From the NCBI GenBank assembly GCA_012515695.1, contig JAAYXX010000013.1, positions 1 through 20,739 of the forward strand: a stretch of DNA of 20,739 nucleotides, in the 5' to 3' direction. The notes beneath the pieces are model-generated. The model saw only the letters and a program-made list of their open reading frames with translations. It was not told the DNA's origin and ran no database searches. Shown one piece after another: positions 1 through 7,440 of the stretch (within the stretch, counting starts at the first letter, position 1; the number at the start of each line of letters is the position of its first letter). The position numbers and the translations under genes are program-made. The stretch comes from Chloroflexota bacterium. GTDB taxonomy: Bacteria; Chloroflexota; Anaerolineae; UBA1429.

Positions 1-1713
1 CAGGTCGAACAGGCCCGTCAGGTTGCCCAGCCAGATCAGCACGCTGGCAATAACGAACGTGGGCAGCACTTCGCGGAAATACCACTCCATGCGCGTGTAG
101 GTCTTGACCAACACATTCTTGAATGTGGGCAGCCGCAGGGGTGGCATCTCCATGTAAAAGGCCGGGCGCTCGCCGGGGATGACCTTGGCGGCCAGCAGGC
201 CCACCAGCAGGAATACCCCCATCACAATCGCGATCCAGATTAGCAGCATCCCCGGATATCCGCTCACCAGCCCCAGCATGACGCCCAACTGCGCCGAGCA
301 GGGAATCGCCAGCGCCAGCAGAATTGTGGCGAGGACGCGCTCGCGGCGCGTTTCCAGCGTGCGCGTAACGATGGTTGCCATCGTGTCACAGCCAAAGCCC
401 AACACCATCGGGATCACCGCCCGCCCGTTGAGGCCGATGCGCTTGAACACCCGGTCTACCAGCATCGCCAGCCGGGGCAGATAGCCGCTATCCTCGATGA
501 TGGAAAAAGCGATAAAGAACGTTCCCACAATGGGCAACAACAGCGCGATGGCATAGCGCAGGGCCAGGGTAAGGATCCCATATTCGCCGCCAAACAGGTT
601 ACGCACGACTTCCCAGGGGATATAGGTCGTCAATACCTGGTTTACCCAGGGGTTGATATAGGCTTCAAAGACGTTCTCTTCCAGCAATCCCACCAGCGTT
701 TGCGCCCCAAACACGCCGACAAACTCGTACAGCGCGAACAGGGCCAGCAGCAGGATGGGAATGCCGGTCAGGGGCTTGATCATGGCATCGCTGAGGCGCT
801 CCGCCAGGCCGGTGACGCGCCGCTCGGGGGACTGGATCACGCGCTGCAAAATGCGCTGGGCGGCCTGGTGCTGCTGGCGGCCAATCACATAGGAGAGGGG
901 CTGCTTGAAGCGAGACTGCGTGGCGCGGGCAATTTCCAGGATTTCCTCGGCCTGTTGCCCCTCTTGCTCCTGCACCAACGCCATGACCTCGGAGTCATTC
1001 TGCAATAGCAGCACAGCGATGGCCCGTTTGGTCATGGCATAGTCGCCGCGCAACCGCTCTTGGATATCGTTCACCGCCGCTTCGATGGTCGGGTGATAGT
1101 GGATGAGGGGGCACGGGGCGGGTTGCTCGTTACAACATGCCTGCGCCCGAGCGGCCACCCGCTCTTTCAGCTCCGCCGCGCCTCGTCCGGAGGGGAGCGC
1201 CGTCCCTACCACCGGTATCCCCAACGCCTGCTCCAGGGCTGCCACATCCACCCGCAGCCCCATGCGCTCTGCCTCGTCCATCAGGTTCACGTCCAGCACG
1301 ACGGGCAGCCCCGCCTCGATGAGTTGCAGGGTCATGGGGAGCATTCGGCCCAGGTTCTTGGCGTCGGCCACCTGAATGACCACCGCCGGGCGCTCGTGGA
1401 GCAAAATCTGTCGCGCAACGCGCTCTTCTTCCGTAATGGGCAATAGCCGGTACATACCCGGCGTATCCACGACGCCCACCTCGCGGTTACCCACGCGACC
1501 CTTGCCGCGTGACACCTCGACCGTCGTGCCGGGGTAATTGGAGACGCTGACGTATGCCCCCGTCAGGACATTGAACAGAACGCTTTTACCCACGTTGGGG
1601 CAGCCGACAATGGCCAGCAACGGCAGGCCGCTGACATCGGCCTGCGGTCCGCCATGACAGGCGGGCGCATCCGTTTCGGGGGCTGGCTTGTGGCGTGTGA
1701 GTGTGTTTGACAT
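1..1713 (-). CDS. feoB: Ferrous iron transport protein B (FeoB), C-terminus beyond window
   Basis: FeoB is the inner-membrane Fe(II) transporter, with a cytosolic G domain followed by a polytopic membrane domain. The 571 codons visible read without a stop to the left edge, so the last membrane segments are missing. G1 is GCPNVGKS (residues 37-44), the G2 Thr lies in NYPGTTVE (59-66), G3 is DTPGMY (83-88), G4 is NLMD (143-146) and G5 is probably TALPSGRG (171-178). The two FeoB gate signatures are present: GFGCDTMA with Cys442, and IPCSAQLG with Cys472. Hydrophobic segments begin near residue 313. The start is chosen on an AGAGGA ribosome site just upstream. About 30 residues with a CHGG motif precede the G domain. 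The gene lies 39 bp downstream of fur on the same strand and is probably cotranscribed. No feoA is seen beside it. Family assignment is very secure. Confidence 0.96.
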   Translation of the reverse strand, partial: MSNTLTRHKPAPETDAPACHGGPQADVSGLPLLAIVGCPNVGKSVLFNVLTGAYVSVSNYPGTTVEVSRGKGRVGNREVGVVDTPGMYRLLPITEEERVARQILLHERPAVVIQVADAKNLGRMLPMTLQLIEAGLPVVLDVNLMDEAERMGLRVDVAALEQALGIPVVGTALPSGRGAAELKERVAARAQACCNEQPAPCPLIHYHPTIEAAVNDIQERLRGDYAMTKRAIAVLLLQNDSEVMALVQEQEGQQAEEILEIARATQSRFKQPLSYVIGRQQHQAAQRILQRVIQSPERRVTGLAERLSDAMIKPLTGIPILLLALFALYEFVGVFGAQTLVGLLEENVFEAYINPWVNQVLTTYIPWEVVRNLFGGEYGILTLALRYAIALLLPIVGTFFIAFSIIEDSGYLPRLAMLVDRVFKRIGLNGRAVIPMVLGFGCDTMATIVTRTLETRRERVLATILLALAIPCSAQLGVMLGLVSGYPGMLLIWIAIVMGVFLLVGLLAAKVIPGERPAFYMEMPPLRLPTFKNVLVKTYTRMEWYFREVLPTFVIASVLIWLGNLTGLFDL

Positions 1714-1752
1714 GGCGAGTCCTCTTTCAGTGATGCGTTGTGTCGGATGGGG

Positions 1753-2229
1753 CTATTCCTGCTGCTGGCCCGATTCGCGCTGCAATTTGGCCTGGCATTG
1801 CTCGCAAAAGCCACGCATCTCGACGCGGGCGCTCACCAGCTCAAAGCCGCACTCTTGCGCGATCTGGCGCAGGTGCTTCCCGCCGTCGGGCGGCCAATAT
1901 TCGCGGATCTCCCCGCATTCCAGGCAATACAGGTGATAGTGGTCATCCGTGGTGCGCTCGTAATGATGGTGCTCTTCGCCAAGGTGCAACTCGCGCAAGA
2001 GATTCATTTCGCTCAACACCGACAGCGTGCGGTAGACGGTGGACAGACTGAGCCGGGCTCCCTGAGCGCGCGCCCGGCGGTGGATTTCCTCCGCGTCCAG
2101 GTGCTCCTCCGCTTCGGCAATGATCTGCAACAGGAGAGCACGCTGGGGGGTCATACGTTTGCCTTCCTGGCGCAACGCTTCTCCTACGATTTCCGGCTCG
2201 CCGAGGTGTTCGGCCAATGGCTTGGTCAT
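1753..2229 (-). CDS. fur: Fur-family ferric uptake regulator
   Basis: This is a 158-residue metal-responsive repressor of normal Fur length. The N-terminal winged helix carries the recognition-helix signature SLSTVYRTLSVLSEMNLL (61-78). A His-rich metal site follows (HHH at 87-89, His97, His99). Two CxxC pairs, Cys102/Cys105 and Cys142/Cys145, form the structural zinc site seen in Fur, Zur and PerR proteins. The open frame extends 19 codons further upstream, but the Met at 2229 is preferred: GGTTGGAGA precedes it, and the extension would run into the promoter and operator. It is the first gene of a fur-feoB transcript. That neighbourhood argues for iron sensing, although Fur, Zur and PerR cannot be separated by motif alone. 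Autoregulation is inferred from the inverted repeat overlapping its own -10 box. Confidence 0.93.
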   Translation of the reverse strand: MTKPLAEHLGEPEIVGEALRQEGKRMTPQRALLLQIIAEAEEHLDAEEIHRRARAQGARLSLSTVYRTLSVLSEMNLLRELHLGEEHHHYERTTDDHYHLYCLECGEIREYWPPDGGKHLRQIAQECGFELVSARVEMRGFCEQCQAKLQRESGQQQE

Positions 2230-2247
2230 TCTCCAACCTTTTCGTGG

Positions 2248-2278
2248 ATTATTGCAATTGATTCGCAATAGCAATAAT
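2248..2278. promoter_or_regulatory. Probable Fur-type operator (inverted repeat over the fur -10 region)
   Basis: ATTATTGC at 2248-2255 and GCAATAAT at 2271-2278 are perfect 8-bp inverted arms. An inner pair, TATTGC/GCAATA, lies at 2250-2255 and 2265-2270. The AT-rich palindrome covers the -10 box and start point of the fur promoter, the position expected for a repressor site. It does not match the Escherichia coli Fur box closely, so binding by this Fur is inferred from position and symmetry. Confidence 0.55.
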
Positions 2279-2302
2279 ATAACCATTCGCCCGCTTTGTC
2301 AA
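2274..2302 (-). promoter_or_regulatory. Sigma70-type promoter of fur-feoB
   Basis: On the minus strand, TTGACA (2297-2302, perfect -35) is followed after exactly 17 bp by TATTAT (2274-2279, 5/6 to the -10 consensus). Transcription would start near 2267, leaving a leader of about 38 nt before the fur start codon. Confidence 0.75.
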
Positions 2303-2333
2303 GTCCGAGTTCGTTGGGAGATCGCAAGCCCTC

Positions 2334-2362
2334 TTGACCCTTCCAACCGCATGAACTACATT
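2334..2362 (+). promoter_or_regulatory. Sigma70-type promoter of the HAD gene
   Basis: TTGACC (2334-2339), a 17-bp spacer and TACATT (2357-2362) are each 5/6 or close to consensus. The promoter diverges from the fur promoter, with about 30 bp between the two -35 boxes. The inferred start near 2369 gives a leader of about 50 nt. Confidence 0.6.
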
Positions 2363-2419
2363 AAGGCCGTGGCAGCGCGATGGGCGCGAGACGCCAGACA
2401 AACAGCTATGGGGGCGACC

Positions 2420-2914
2420 ATGATTGAGCTTGAAATCCCCGGCATGGGAGCATACACTTGGGAATATCTGGTGCTGGATATCAACGGCACGTTGACGACA
2501 GACGGCGTGTTACTGCCGGGGGTGGCCGAGCGCCTGCAAATGCTGGCCGCCCGGCTGTCCATTCGGCTGCTGACCTCCGATACGCGGGGAACCGCTGCCG
2601 GGCTGGCGGAGCGTCTGGGCCTGGAACTGACCCGCACGCAACCTGGCGGCCCTACCGTCGACAGCCGGACCAACGAGTCTGCGCAAAAGGCCGCCTATGT
2701 CGAGGCCCTGGGGGCCGAACGGGTCATTGCCATTGGCAACGGCAACAACGACGCGCTCATGCTGGCGGCGGCAGGGCTGGGTATCGCCGTTTTGGGGGAC
2801 GAAGGGGCGGCTGTGGCGGCGCTGGCTGCCGCCGATATCGCCGTGCGCCATATCAACGATGCGCTCGACCTGCTGATCCAGCCCGTGCGGCTGGTGTCCA
2901 CCTGGCGGCGTTGA
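2420..2914 (+). CDS. Soluble P-type-ATPase-like HAD-superfamily protein
   Basis: This 164-residue protein resembles the isolated phosphorylation domain of P-type ATPases, the group I know as 'soluble P-type ATPase' (COG4087, from memory). Motif I is DINGTLT (20-26): the nucleophile Asp20 is present, but Asn22 occupies the +2 position where most HAD phosphatases have Asp. Motif II is LTSDTRGTA (51-59), like the TGD-TA loop of P-type ATPases. Lys90 is the probable motif III lysine, and GNGNNDALML (106-115) supplies the metal-binding Asp111. No membrane helix is present. The frame is open upstream from 2120, but that part overlaps fur. The ATG at 2420 follows a GGGGGC stretch, while an in-frame ATG at 2408 is less well placed. 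The substrate is unknown. It diverges from the iron operon and has its own promoter. Confidence 0.8.
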   Translation: MIELEIPGMGAYTWEYLVLDINGTLTTDGVLLPGVAERLQMLAARLSIRLLTSDTRGTAAGLAERLGLELTRTQPGGPTVDSRTNESAQKAAYVEALGAERVIAIGNGNNDALMLAAAGLGIAVLGDEGAAVAALAAADIAVRHINDALDLLIQPVRLVSTWRR

Positions 2915-2945
2915 GAGCCGTGGCCTCGACTGGACTCGCCGCTCT

Positions 2946-2974
2946 TTGACACGTTCCGCCTGCGCGGGCATACT
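2946..2974 (+). promoter_or_regulatory. Sigma70-type promoter of the beta-lactamase-fold gene
   Basis: Perfect TTGACA (2946-2951), a 17-bp spacer and CATACT (2969-2974). The start would fall near 2981, about 38 nt before the ATG at 3019. It suggests that this gene does not depend on read-through from the HAD gene. Confidence 0.65.
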
Positions 2975-3018
2975 GACACTATCGTCCTTGACCAATCTCC
3001 TGAATAGAAAGGTGCATC

Positions 3019-4215
3019 ATGTCTAACTCTACTCCAAGCAAGACCGGAGTTTGCCAGGAGCGGCTGGCGCGCATTGACACGGTGATCCAACGTTACATGG
3101 ACGCGGAAAAGCTGCCGGGGGCAACCGTCACGATTGCCCGGCGCGGCCAGACTGTCTATCAGCGAGCATTTGGCTGGATGAACGTCGAGGCCAAGCAGCC
3201 TATGTCGCTTGACGCCATCTTTTGGATCATGTCCATGAGCAAGCCGGTTACTGCCGTGGCGATCACCATGTTGTACGAAGAGGGGTACTTTAACCTGAAT
3301 ACCCCAGTGTACGAGTTTATCCCCGCCTTTAAGGAGACCAAGGTGCGCGTTGGGGAGACGGAAAGCGGCATGGAGTTGGCCGACCTGGAGCGCCCCATTA
3401 CCATGCGCCACCTGTATACCCACACCTCTGGCCTTAGCTATGGCTTTGACCCCAACGACCCGATTGACCAGCTATATACCGAGGCGCGCGCGCGTCGTAA
3501 GGAGGCCGGAATCGAGGACACGCTGCAAAACGGGATAGAGGATGTGGCCCGCCTGCCGCTGGCCTTCCAGCCCGGCACGCAGTTTCGCTATGGGATGAAT
3601 ATTGACGTGCTGGGGTATCTCGTCCAGGTGATTTCGGGCATACCCTACCCGCAATTCCTGCAAGAGCGCATTTTCGACCCGTTGGGGATGACCGAGACGG
3701 GCTTTGATCTGCCGCCGGAAAAGGCGAGCCGCGTGCCCGTGCTCTATGGCTATTGCGTTGATCAGCCGGGGCTGCAAGCCGGGCAAGCGCTCCCGTTGCC
3801 GGTGTATCTGCATCCCGGCGGGGGGCTGTATTCCACCACGCACGACTATGGGCGCTTTGCCCAAATGCTGGTCAACGGTGGGGAACTGGACGGGGAGCGG
3901 CTGCTCAGCCCCAAGACGGTGGCCCTGATGCAGATGAACCAGGCCCCGCTGGAGGCGCTGACGCGCGGGTTCCGCGTGCCGGGCACGGCCTCGATGGGAT
4001 ATGGCTATAGCCTGGGCATGCAAGTGCTGATGGACGTGGCCGCCACGGGTCAGGCTGGTTCGGTGGGCGAATTTGGCTGGAGCGGGGCCTACAGTACCTA
4101 TTTCTGGATAGACCGTCAGGAAGAGTTGTACGGCCTGTTCATGACCCAGTGCTCCCCCAACCCTCATCCGATACATTCCCAGTTCAAAACGCTGACCTAT
4201 CAGGCGCTGGAATAA
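3019..4215 (+). CDS. Serine hydrolase of the beta-lactamase / class C (EstB-like) family
   Basis: This 398-residue protein has the penicillin-binding-protein fold shared by class C beta-lactamases, D-aminopeptidases and EstB-type esterases. The catalytic SxxK motif is SMSK (Ser72, Lys75). The conserved HTSGLSYGF segment lies at 135-143. The second catalytic element is YGMNIDVLG, with Tyr191. The third motif position is GWSG (353-356), replacing the KTG of true beta-lactamases, as is usual in the esterase-like branch. No signal peptide or lipobox is visible, so a cytoplasmic esterase or amidase is more likely than a secreted antibiotic-resistance enzyme. GAAAGG precedes the ATG. Its own promoter lies upstream and a strong hairpin terminator follows. 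The natural substrate cannot be read from sequence. Confidence 0.88.
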   Translation: MSNSTPSKTGVCQERLARIDTVIQRYMDAEKLPGATVTIARRGQTVYQRAFGWMNVEAKQPMSLDAIFWIMSMSKPVTAVAITMLYEEGYFNLNTPVYEFIPAFKETKVRVGETESGMELADLERPITMRHLYTHTSGLSYGFDPNDPIDQLYTEARARRKEAGIEDTLQNGIEDVARLPLAFQPGTQFRYGMNIDVLGYLVQVISGIPYPQFLQERIFDPLGMTETGFDLPPEKASRVPVLYGYCVDQPGLQAGQALPLPVYLHPGGGLYSTTHDYGRFAQMLVNGGELDGERLLSPKTVALMQMNQAPLEALTRGFRVPGTASMGYGYSLGMQVLMDVAATGQAGSVGEFGWSGAYSTYFWIDRQEELYGLFMTQCSPNPHPIHSQFKTLTYQALE

Positions 4216-4235
4216 CAAGAGGGTTCATGGAATGT

Positions 4236-4280
4236 CGAGCGGGTCACGGTTATCGCAGCCGTGACCCGCTTGCTTTTCGG
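4236..4280. terminator. Bidirectional hairpin terminator between convergent genes
   Basis: GCGGGTCACGG (4239-4249) and CCGTGACCCGC (4259-4269) form a perfect 11-bp stem around a 9-nt loop. The stem can extend by about three more pairs. TTGCTTTTC follows on the plus strand. The hairpin sits 23 bp after the hydrolase stop and 36 bp before the stop of the convergent oxidoreductase, so it can serve both, more convincingly for the plus strand. Confidence 0.7.
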
Positions 4281-4305
4281 CAATGTTTATATTCAAGCCA
4301 TCGCC

Positions 4306-5328
4306 CTATTCTAGCGCCAACACCTTGTTTTGCTCTGCCGACTCGTAGGCTCCGTAAACCAGTCGCATGGTCTTGAGGTTATCCTCGCCGCTGGTCTCTG
4401 CCTGCTGGCCCGTGCGGATGGCTTGCAGCATGTTGGTGATGCAAGGGACCATGCTGGCGTGCCAATGCGGCTGATCAGCCCTGGCCCACGGGTAAAAGGG
4501 CGGCTCGTAGCGTCGCGCCCAGGTGCCGTCGTCGGTGGTCACGCGCAGCCAATAATCCGGGGCCAGCTCCACCGAGCCGCGTGTCCCCTCGACAAAGACA
4601 AACAGGTCAGGGTAATGGCCCCACTCGGTGCGGGTGGCGCTGCTCATCTCGCAAGTGCAGATCACCTCGTCGCAGCGCAGCATCACCGTCGCCACGTCCT
4701 CCCCGCGAATGTCGTCGCGTGTGCGACAGTGCTGGCAATAGAGGCTGTGCGGCTCGCCGAATAAAAAGCGGGCTACGTCCAGCACGTGGCTGCCCATGTC
4801 GGTCAGGATCAGGCGGTCAAGCTCCTTCAGGAAGGGCTGTTCGATATATTCGCTGGGGGAATAGCCGATGGTTTGCAGCCGTGCTCGAAATGGGCGGCCA
4901 ATGCGCCCTTCGGCCAAGATGCGCTGTAGCTCGCGGATGGGCGTCTGCCAGCGCATGTTCTCGTGAATCATTAACGGCACGCCCGCCGCGCGGCAGGTCT
5001 GTACCATGCGCTCGCACGTGGCATAGTCGCCCGCCATAGGCTTTTGGCAGATCACCGGCACGCCATACCGGGCGGCCAGGTAGACCAGCGGCGCGTGGGC
5101 GTCGGTCCCGGCGATGATATCCACCACGTCCGGCTGCTCGCGCCGGAATAGCTCCTCCGCATCGTCATAGACGTGGGGCACGTTGTACTGAGCGGCCGCT
5201 TGTTCCGCTTTGGAGCGCGTGCGATTATACAGCGCCACCAGTTGCACGCCTCCCACCTCGAGCCAGGCGGGAATCTGGAAGGTGGACCACCAGCCCGTAC
5301 CCAACACGGCCAGCCTGAGATCAGCCAT
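4306..5328 (-). CDS. Gfo/Idh/MocA-family NAD(P)-dependent oxidoreductase
   Basis: This 340-residue sugar or cyclitol dehydrogenase-like protein begins with a Rossmann strand-turn, LAVLGTGWWS (residues 6-15). The usual third Gly of GxGxxG is replaced. The family's EKP motif appears as CQKPMA, with the catalytic-site lysine retained. The C-terminal half carries DMGSHVLDVARFLFG, matching the conserved D-x-G-x-H helix that contributes the catalytic His. The start at 5328 is set by AAGGAG eight bases upstream. The frame stays open for 30 more codons, but those run into the repeat region. No promoter is obvious. No adjacent gene on the same strand tells its substrate, although sugar-related genes lie 5 kb away. 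The family is certain and the substrate unknown. Confidence 0.9.
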   Translation of the reverse strand: MADLRLAVLGTGWWSTFQIPAWLEVGGVQLVALYNRTRSKAEQAAAQYNVPHVYDDAEELFRREQPDVVDIIAGTDAHAPLVYLAARYGVPVICQKPMAGDYATCERMVQTCRAAGVPLMIHENMRWQTPIRELQRILAEGRIGRPFRARLQTIGYSPSEYIEQPFLKELDRLILTDMGSHVLDVARFLFGEPHSLYCQHCRTRDDIRGEDVATVMLRCDEVICTCEMSSATRTEWGHYPDLFVFVEGTRGSVELAPDYWLRVTTDDGTWARRYEPPFYPWARADQPHWHASMVPCITNMLQAIRTGQQAETSGEDNLKTMRLVYGAYESAEQNKVLALE

Positions 5329-5402
5329 TTCGTCACTCCTTGTTCGCGCCCCTTTGATCAGGGACTCGCAGCTTGCGCGCCTGCAAGGCGCGGCGAGAGG
5401 GA

Positions 5403-5694
5403 ATTGGACCGCCGCCATCTTTGGCTAATGGCGCTAACATTTCGCGGATCAAGTGCTGGGGCAAGATCAAGGTTGCCCTCATCCGCCCTTCGGGCACCGG
5501 CATACATGCCGCCCTCGCCCCCTGGGAGAGTGCGGCTTTCAGCCGGGCGGCTGGGTACAGCCGGGGGTGAGGGTTTCTGGTTCCCTCGCCCACTGGGAGA
5601 GGGATAGGGTGAGGGGTGATCGACAATCAAAAGTTAGCGCCATTGGCCATCCTTGGCGGCTTCAGTTATGCCGGCTGGAAGCCGGCGGTCCAAT
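5403..5694. repeat. Composite dispersed repeat with 12-bp terminal inverted repeats
   Basis: ATTGGACCGCCG (5403-5414) and CGGCGGTCCAAT (5683-5694) are perfect inverted ends. A second nested pair lies inside: TGGCTAATGGCGCTAAC (5422-5438) and GTTAGCGCCATTGGCCA (5633-5649, one mismatch). The interior holds a low-complexity block of CCCTCA/GGGAGAGGG hairpins (about 5476-5620). Part of that block, 5476-5511, recurs inverted near 13363-13400. The right end includes the hairpin GCCGGC-TGGAA-GCCGGC. There is no coding sequence inside, so it could be a non-autonomous MITE-like element or nested hairpin repeats. It fills the spacer between the oxidoreductase and the sensor kinase. Confidence 0.7.
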
Positions 5695-5755
5695 GATGCT
5701 GGCATTATGGAGACTTGTAATGGATGTTGCCGAACCATTTTTCCAACTTGACTGC

Positions 5756-5784
5756 TTGCAAGTCCCATATAAAGCGACTAAGAT
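5756..5784 (+). promoter_or_regulatory. Possible promoter of the sensor kinase gene
   Basis: TTGCAA (5756-5761), a 17-bp spacer and TAAGAT (5779-5784), each 4/6 to consensus. It lies just right of the composite repeat, giving a leader of about 80 nt. This is weaker than the other promoters in the window. Confidence 0.4.
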
Positions 5785-5869
5785 ACATCCAACAGGGTTA
5801 ACAATCTAGACATCTTGCCAAAGCAGCAGCGGCCCCTGGTTGACGCACAGCACATAGTAGAGGACATTC

Positions 5870-7432
5870 ATGGACAACTCTCCAGCACGCAACACCCAAC
5901 TCAAGCTGGCGGTTTCCCTGGTATGGCACGCTCTGGCGCATCTGCAAGACGCGCTCTATGTTGTGGATTTGCGCACCGGCGAACCGGCCTATTTGAACCG
6001 GGCTATCGAAGAGATCACTGGGTTCAACACGGAGGAATTGCGAGAACTGGGCACGGATGGTCTGCGCGAGCGAGTCCACCCCGACGACCGCGAGCAATAT
6101 CTTTTAGCCGACCGCGAGACGCCCAGCCTGGAATATCGCTGGCTGCACAAGGACGGTTCGTATCGCTGGTTGAGCGATAGCCGCACGCTGGTGCGGGGCG
6201 AGCAGGGGCAGCCCTACATCATGGCGGGCATTCTGCGGGATGTGACCGAGCAAAAGCAAGCCGAACAGGCATTACGCACCCTCAACGCGGCGCTAGAGCA
6301 GCAGGTAACCGAGCAAGCCGAGCAACTCCGCAACATCGCGGGCAAGCTGAACCAGGCACACGAGCGCGAGCGGCAGCGCATGGCGCGTCTGATCCACGAT
6401 CATTTGCAGCAGTTGTTGGTAGCGGCGCGCCTGCATGTAAACACCATCGCCCGGCGGCTAGAAGAGGCCCCCTTGCACCGCGCCGCCCAGCGCGTAGACG
6501 AAGTGCTGGCCGAAGCCATCGCCACGTCGCGCTCGCTGACCGCCGAACTAAGCCCACCGGTGCTACACGACGCGGGTTTGATTCCGGCACTGCACTGGCT
6601 GGCCCGCTGGGTCCAGGAAAAGCTCGGCCTGACGGTAGAGGTTGACGCGCAAGACCTGCGCAGCCAAACGCCCGAACTGACACGGGCGACGCTGTTCCAG
6701 GCCACCCGCGAACTGCTGCTCAACGTGGCCCAACACGCCAAGGTCCAGCACGCCGTCATCACCGTGAAACAGCTATACGGGGACGAGATCGAACTCGTGG
6801 TTGCCGACCAGGGGGTGGGGTTTGACCCCGACGCCTTATTCGAGTCCGACGACCATTCGGGGTTGTTTGCCATCCAGGAACGGCTGCAACTGCTGGGCGG
6901 ACGGATGCAGATCGAGAGCGCGCCGGGGCAAGGCACCAGGATCACCCTGTGGGCACCCTTGCGCCCTGGCGAGGTGATAGTGCCGAAACTAGCCAGGCTC
7001 CTCGCCGAGTCCAACCAGCCCGACGAATCGCTGGGCGCAGGCAAGCAAGAAACGGCGGGCAGACCGCCAGTGCGCGTATTGCTGGTGGATGATCATGCCA
7101 TCGTGCGCGAAGGGCTGGCGCAACTGCTGATAGAAGAGCCGGGCATCGAACTGGTAGGCCAGGCGAGCGATGGTCATGAGGCGGTGGAACTGGCCCGCAG
7201 TATGCGCCCCAACGTCGTGCTGATGGATGTGAGCATGCCGGGAATGGACGGGGTAGAGGCCACCCGGCTCATCCTGGCGGAATTGCCCGACGTGCAGGTG
7301 ATTGGCCTGTCCATGTACGAGGGCACCGAGATGGAAGCGCGCATGCGCAAAGCGGGCGCGGTGGATTACATGTCCAAAGTGGACGATCAAGTGGCGCTCA
7401 TCAGGGCCGTGCGGAAACGCGCCGAAAAATAG
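5870..7432 (+). CDS. PAS-domain NarL-type histidine kinase fused to a receiver domain
   Basis: This 520-residue cytoplasmic protein has no membrane segment. A PAS/PAC domain covers about residues 20-128. A coiled linker (about 128-168) leads to a HisKA_3-type dimerisation helix with RLIHDHLQQLL, where His176 is the phospho-acceptor. The HATPase domain has an N-box ELLLNVAQHA (Asn285) and a G1 box DQGVGFD (313-319). After a short linker, residues 400-517 form a CheY-like receiver with Asp407/Asp408, phospho-acceptor Asp453 in MDVSMPGMDG, Ser481 and Lys503. NarL-type receivers normally end in a LuxR helix-turn-helix, but this one stops right after the receiver. The output may therefore be a protein partner, a separate regulator, or a phosphate sink. 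AGAGGA precedes the ATG. Ligand and target are unknown. Confidence 0.92.
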   Translation: MDNSPARNTQLKLAVSLVWHALAHLQDALYVVDLRTGEPAYLNRAIEEITGFNTEELRELGTDGLRERVHPDDREQYLLADRETPSLEYRWLHKDGSYRWLSDSRTLVRGEQGQPYIMAGILRDVTEQKQAEQALRTLNAALEQQVTEQAEQLRNIAGKLNQAHERERQRMARLIHDHLQQLLVAARLHVNTIARRLEEAPLHRAAQRVDEVLAEAIATSRSLTAELSPPVLHDAGLIPALHWLARWVQEKLGLTVEVDAQDLRSQTPELTRATLFQATRELLLNVAQHAKVQHAVITVKQLYGDEIELVVADQGVGFDPDALFESDDHSGLFAIQERLQLLGGRMQIESAPGQGTRITLWAPLRPGEVIVPKLARLLAESNQPDESLGAGKQETAGRPPVRVLLVDDHAIVREGLAQLLIEEPGIELVGQASDGHEAVELARSMRPNVVLMDVSMPGMDGVEATRLILAELPDVQVIGLSMYEGTEMEARMRKAGAVDYMSKVDDQVALIRAVRKRAEK

Positions 7433-7440
7433 CCAGGCAA

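Noticed and set aside
3019..4215. Antibiotic-resistance beta-lactamase
   Set aside because: There is no KTG motif and no signal peptide. The SxxK/Y/GWSG pattern fits the esterase-like branch better.
3472..4218. A 248-codon minus-strand frame opposite the beta-lactamase-fold gene
   Set aside because: It shows no family motifs or ribosome site, and the plus-strand gene is unmistakable.
5403..5694. Complete insertion sequence
   Set aside because: It has inverted ends but is only 292 bp, with no transposase frame.
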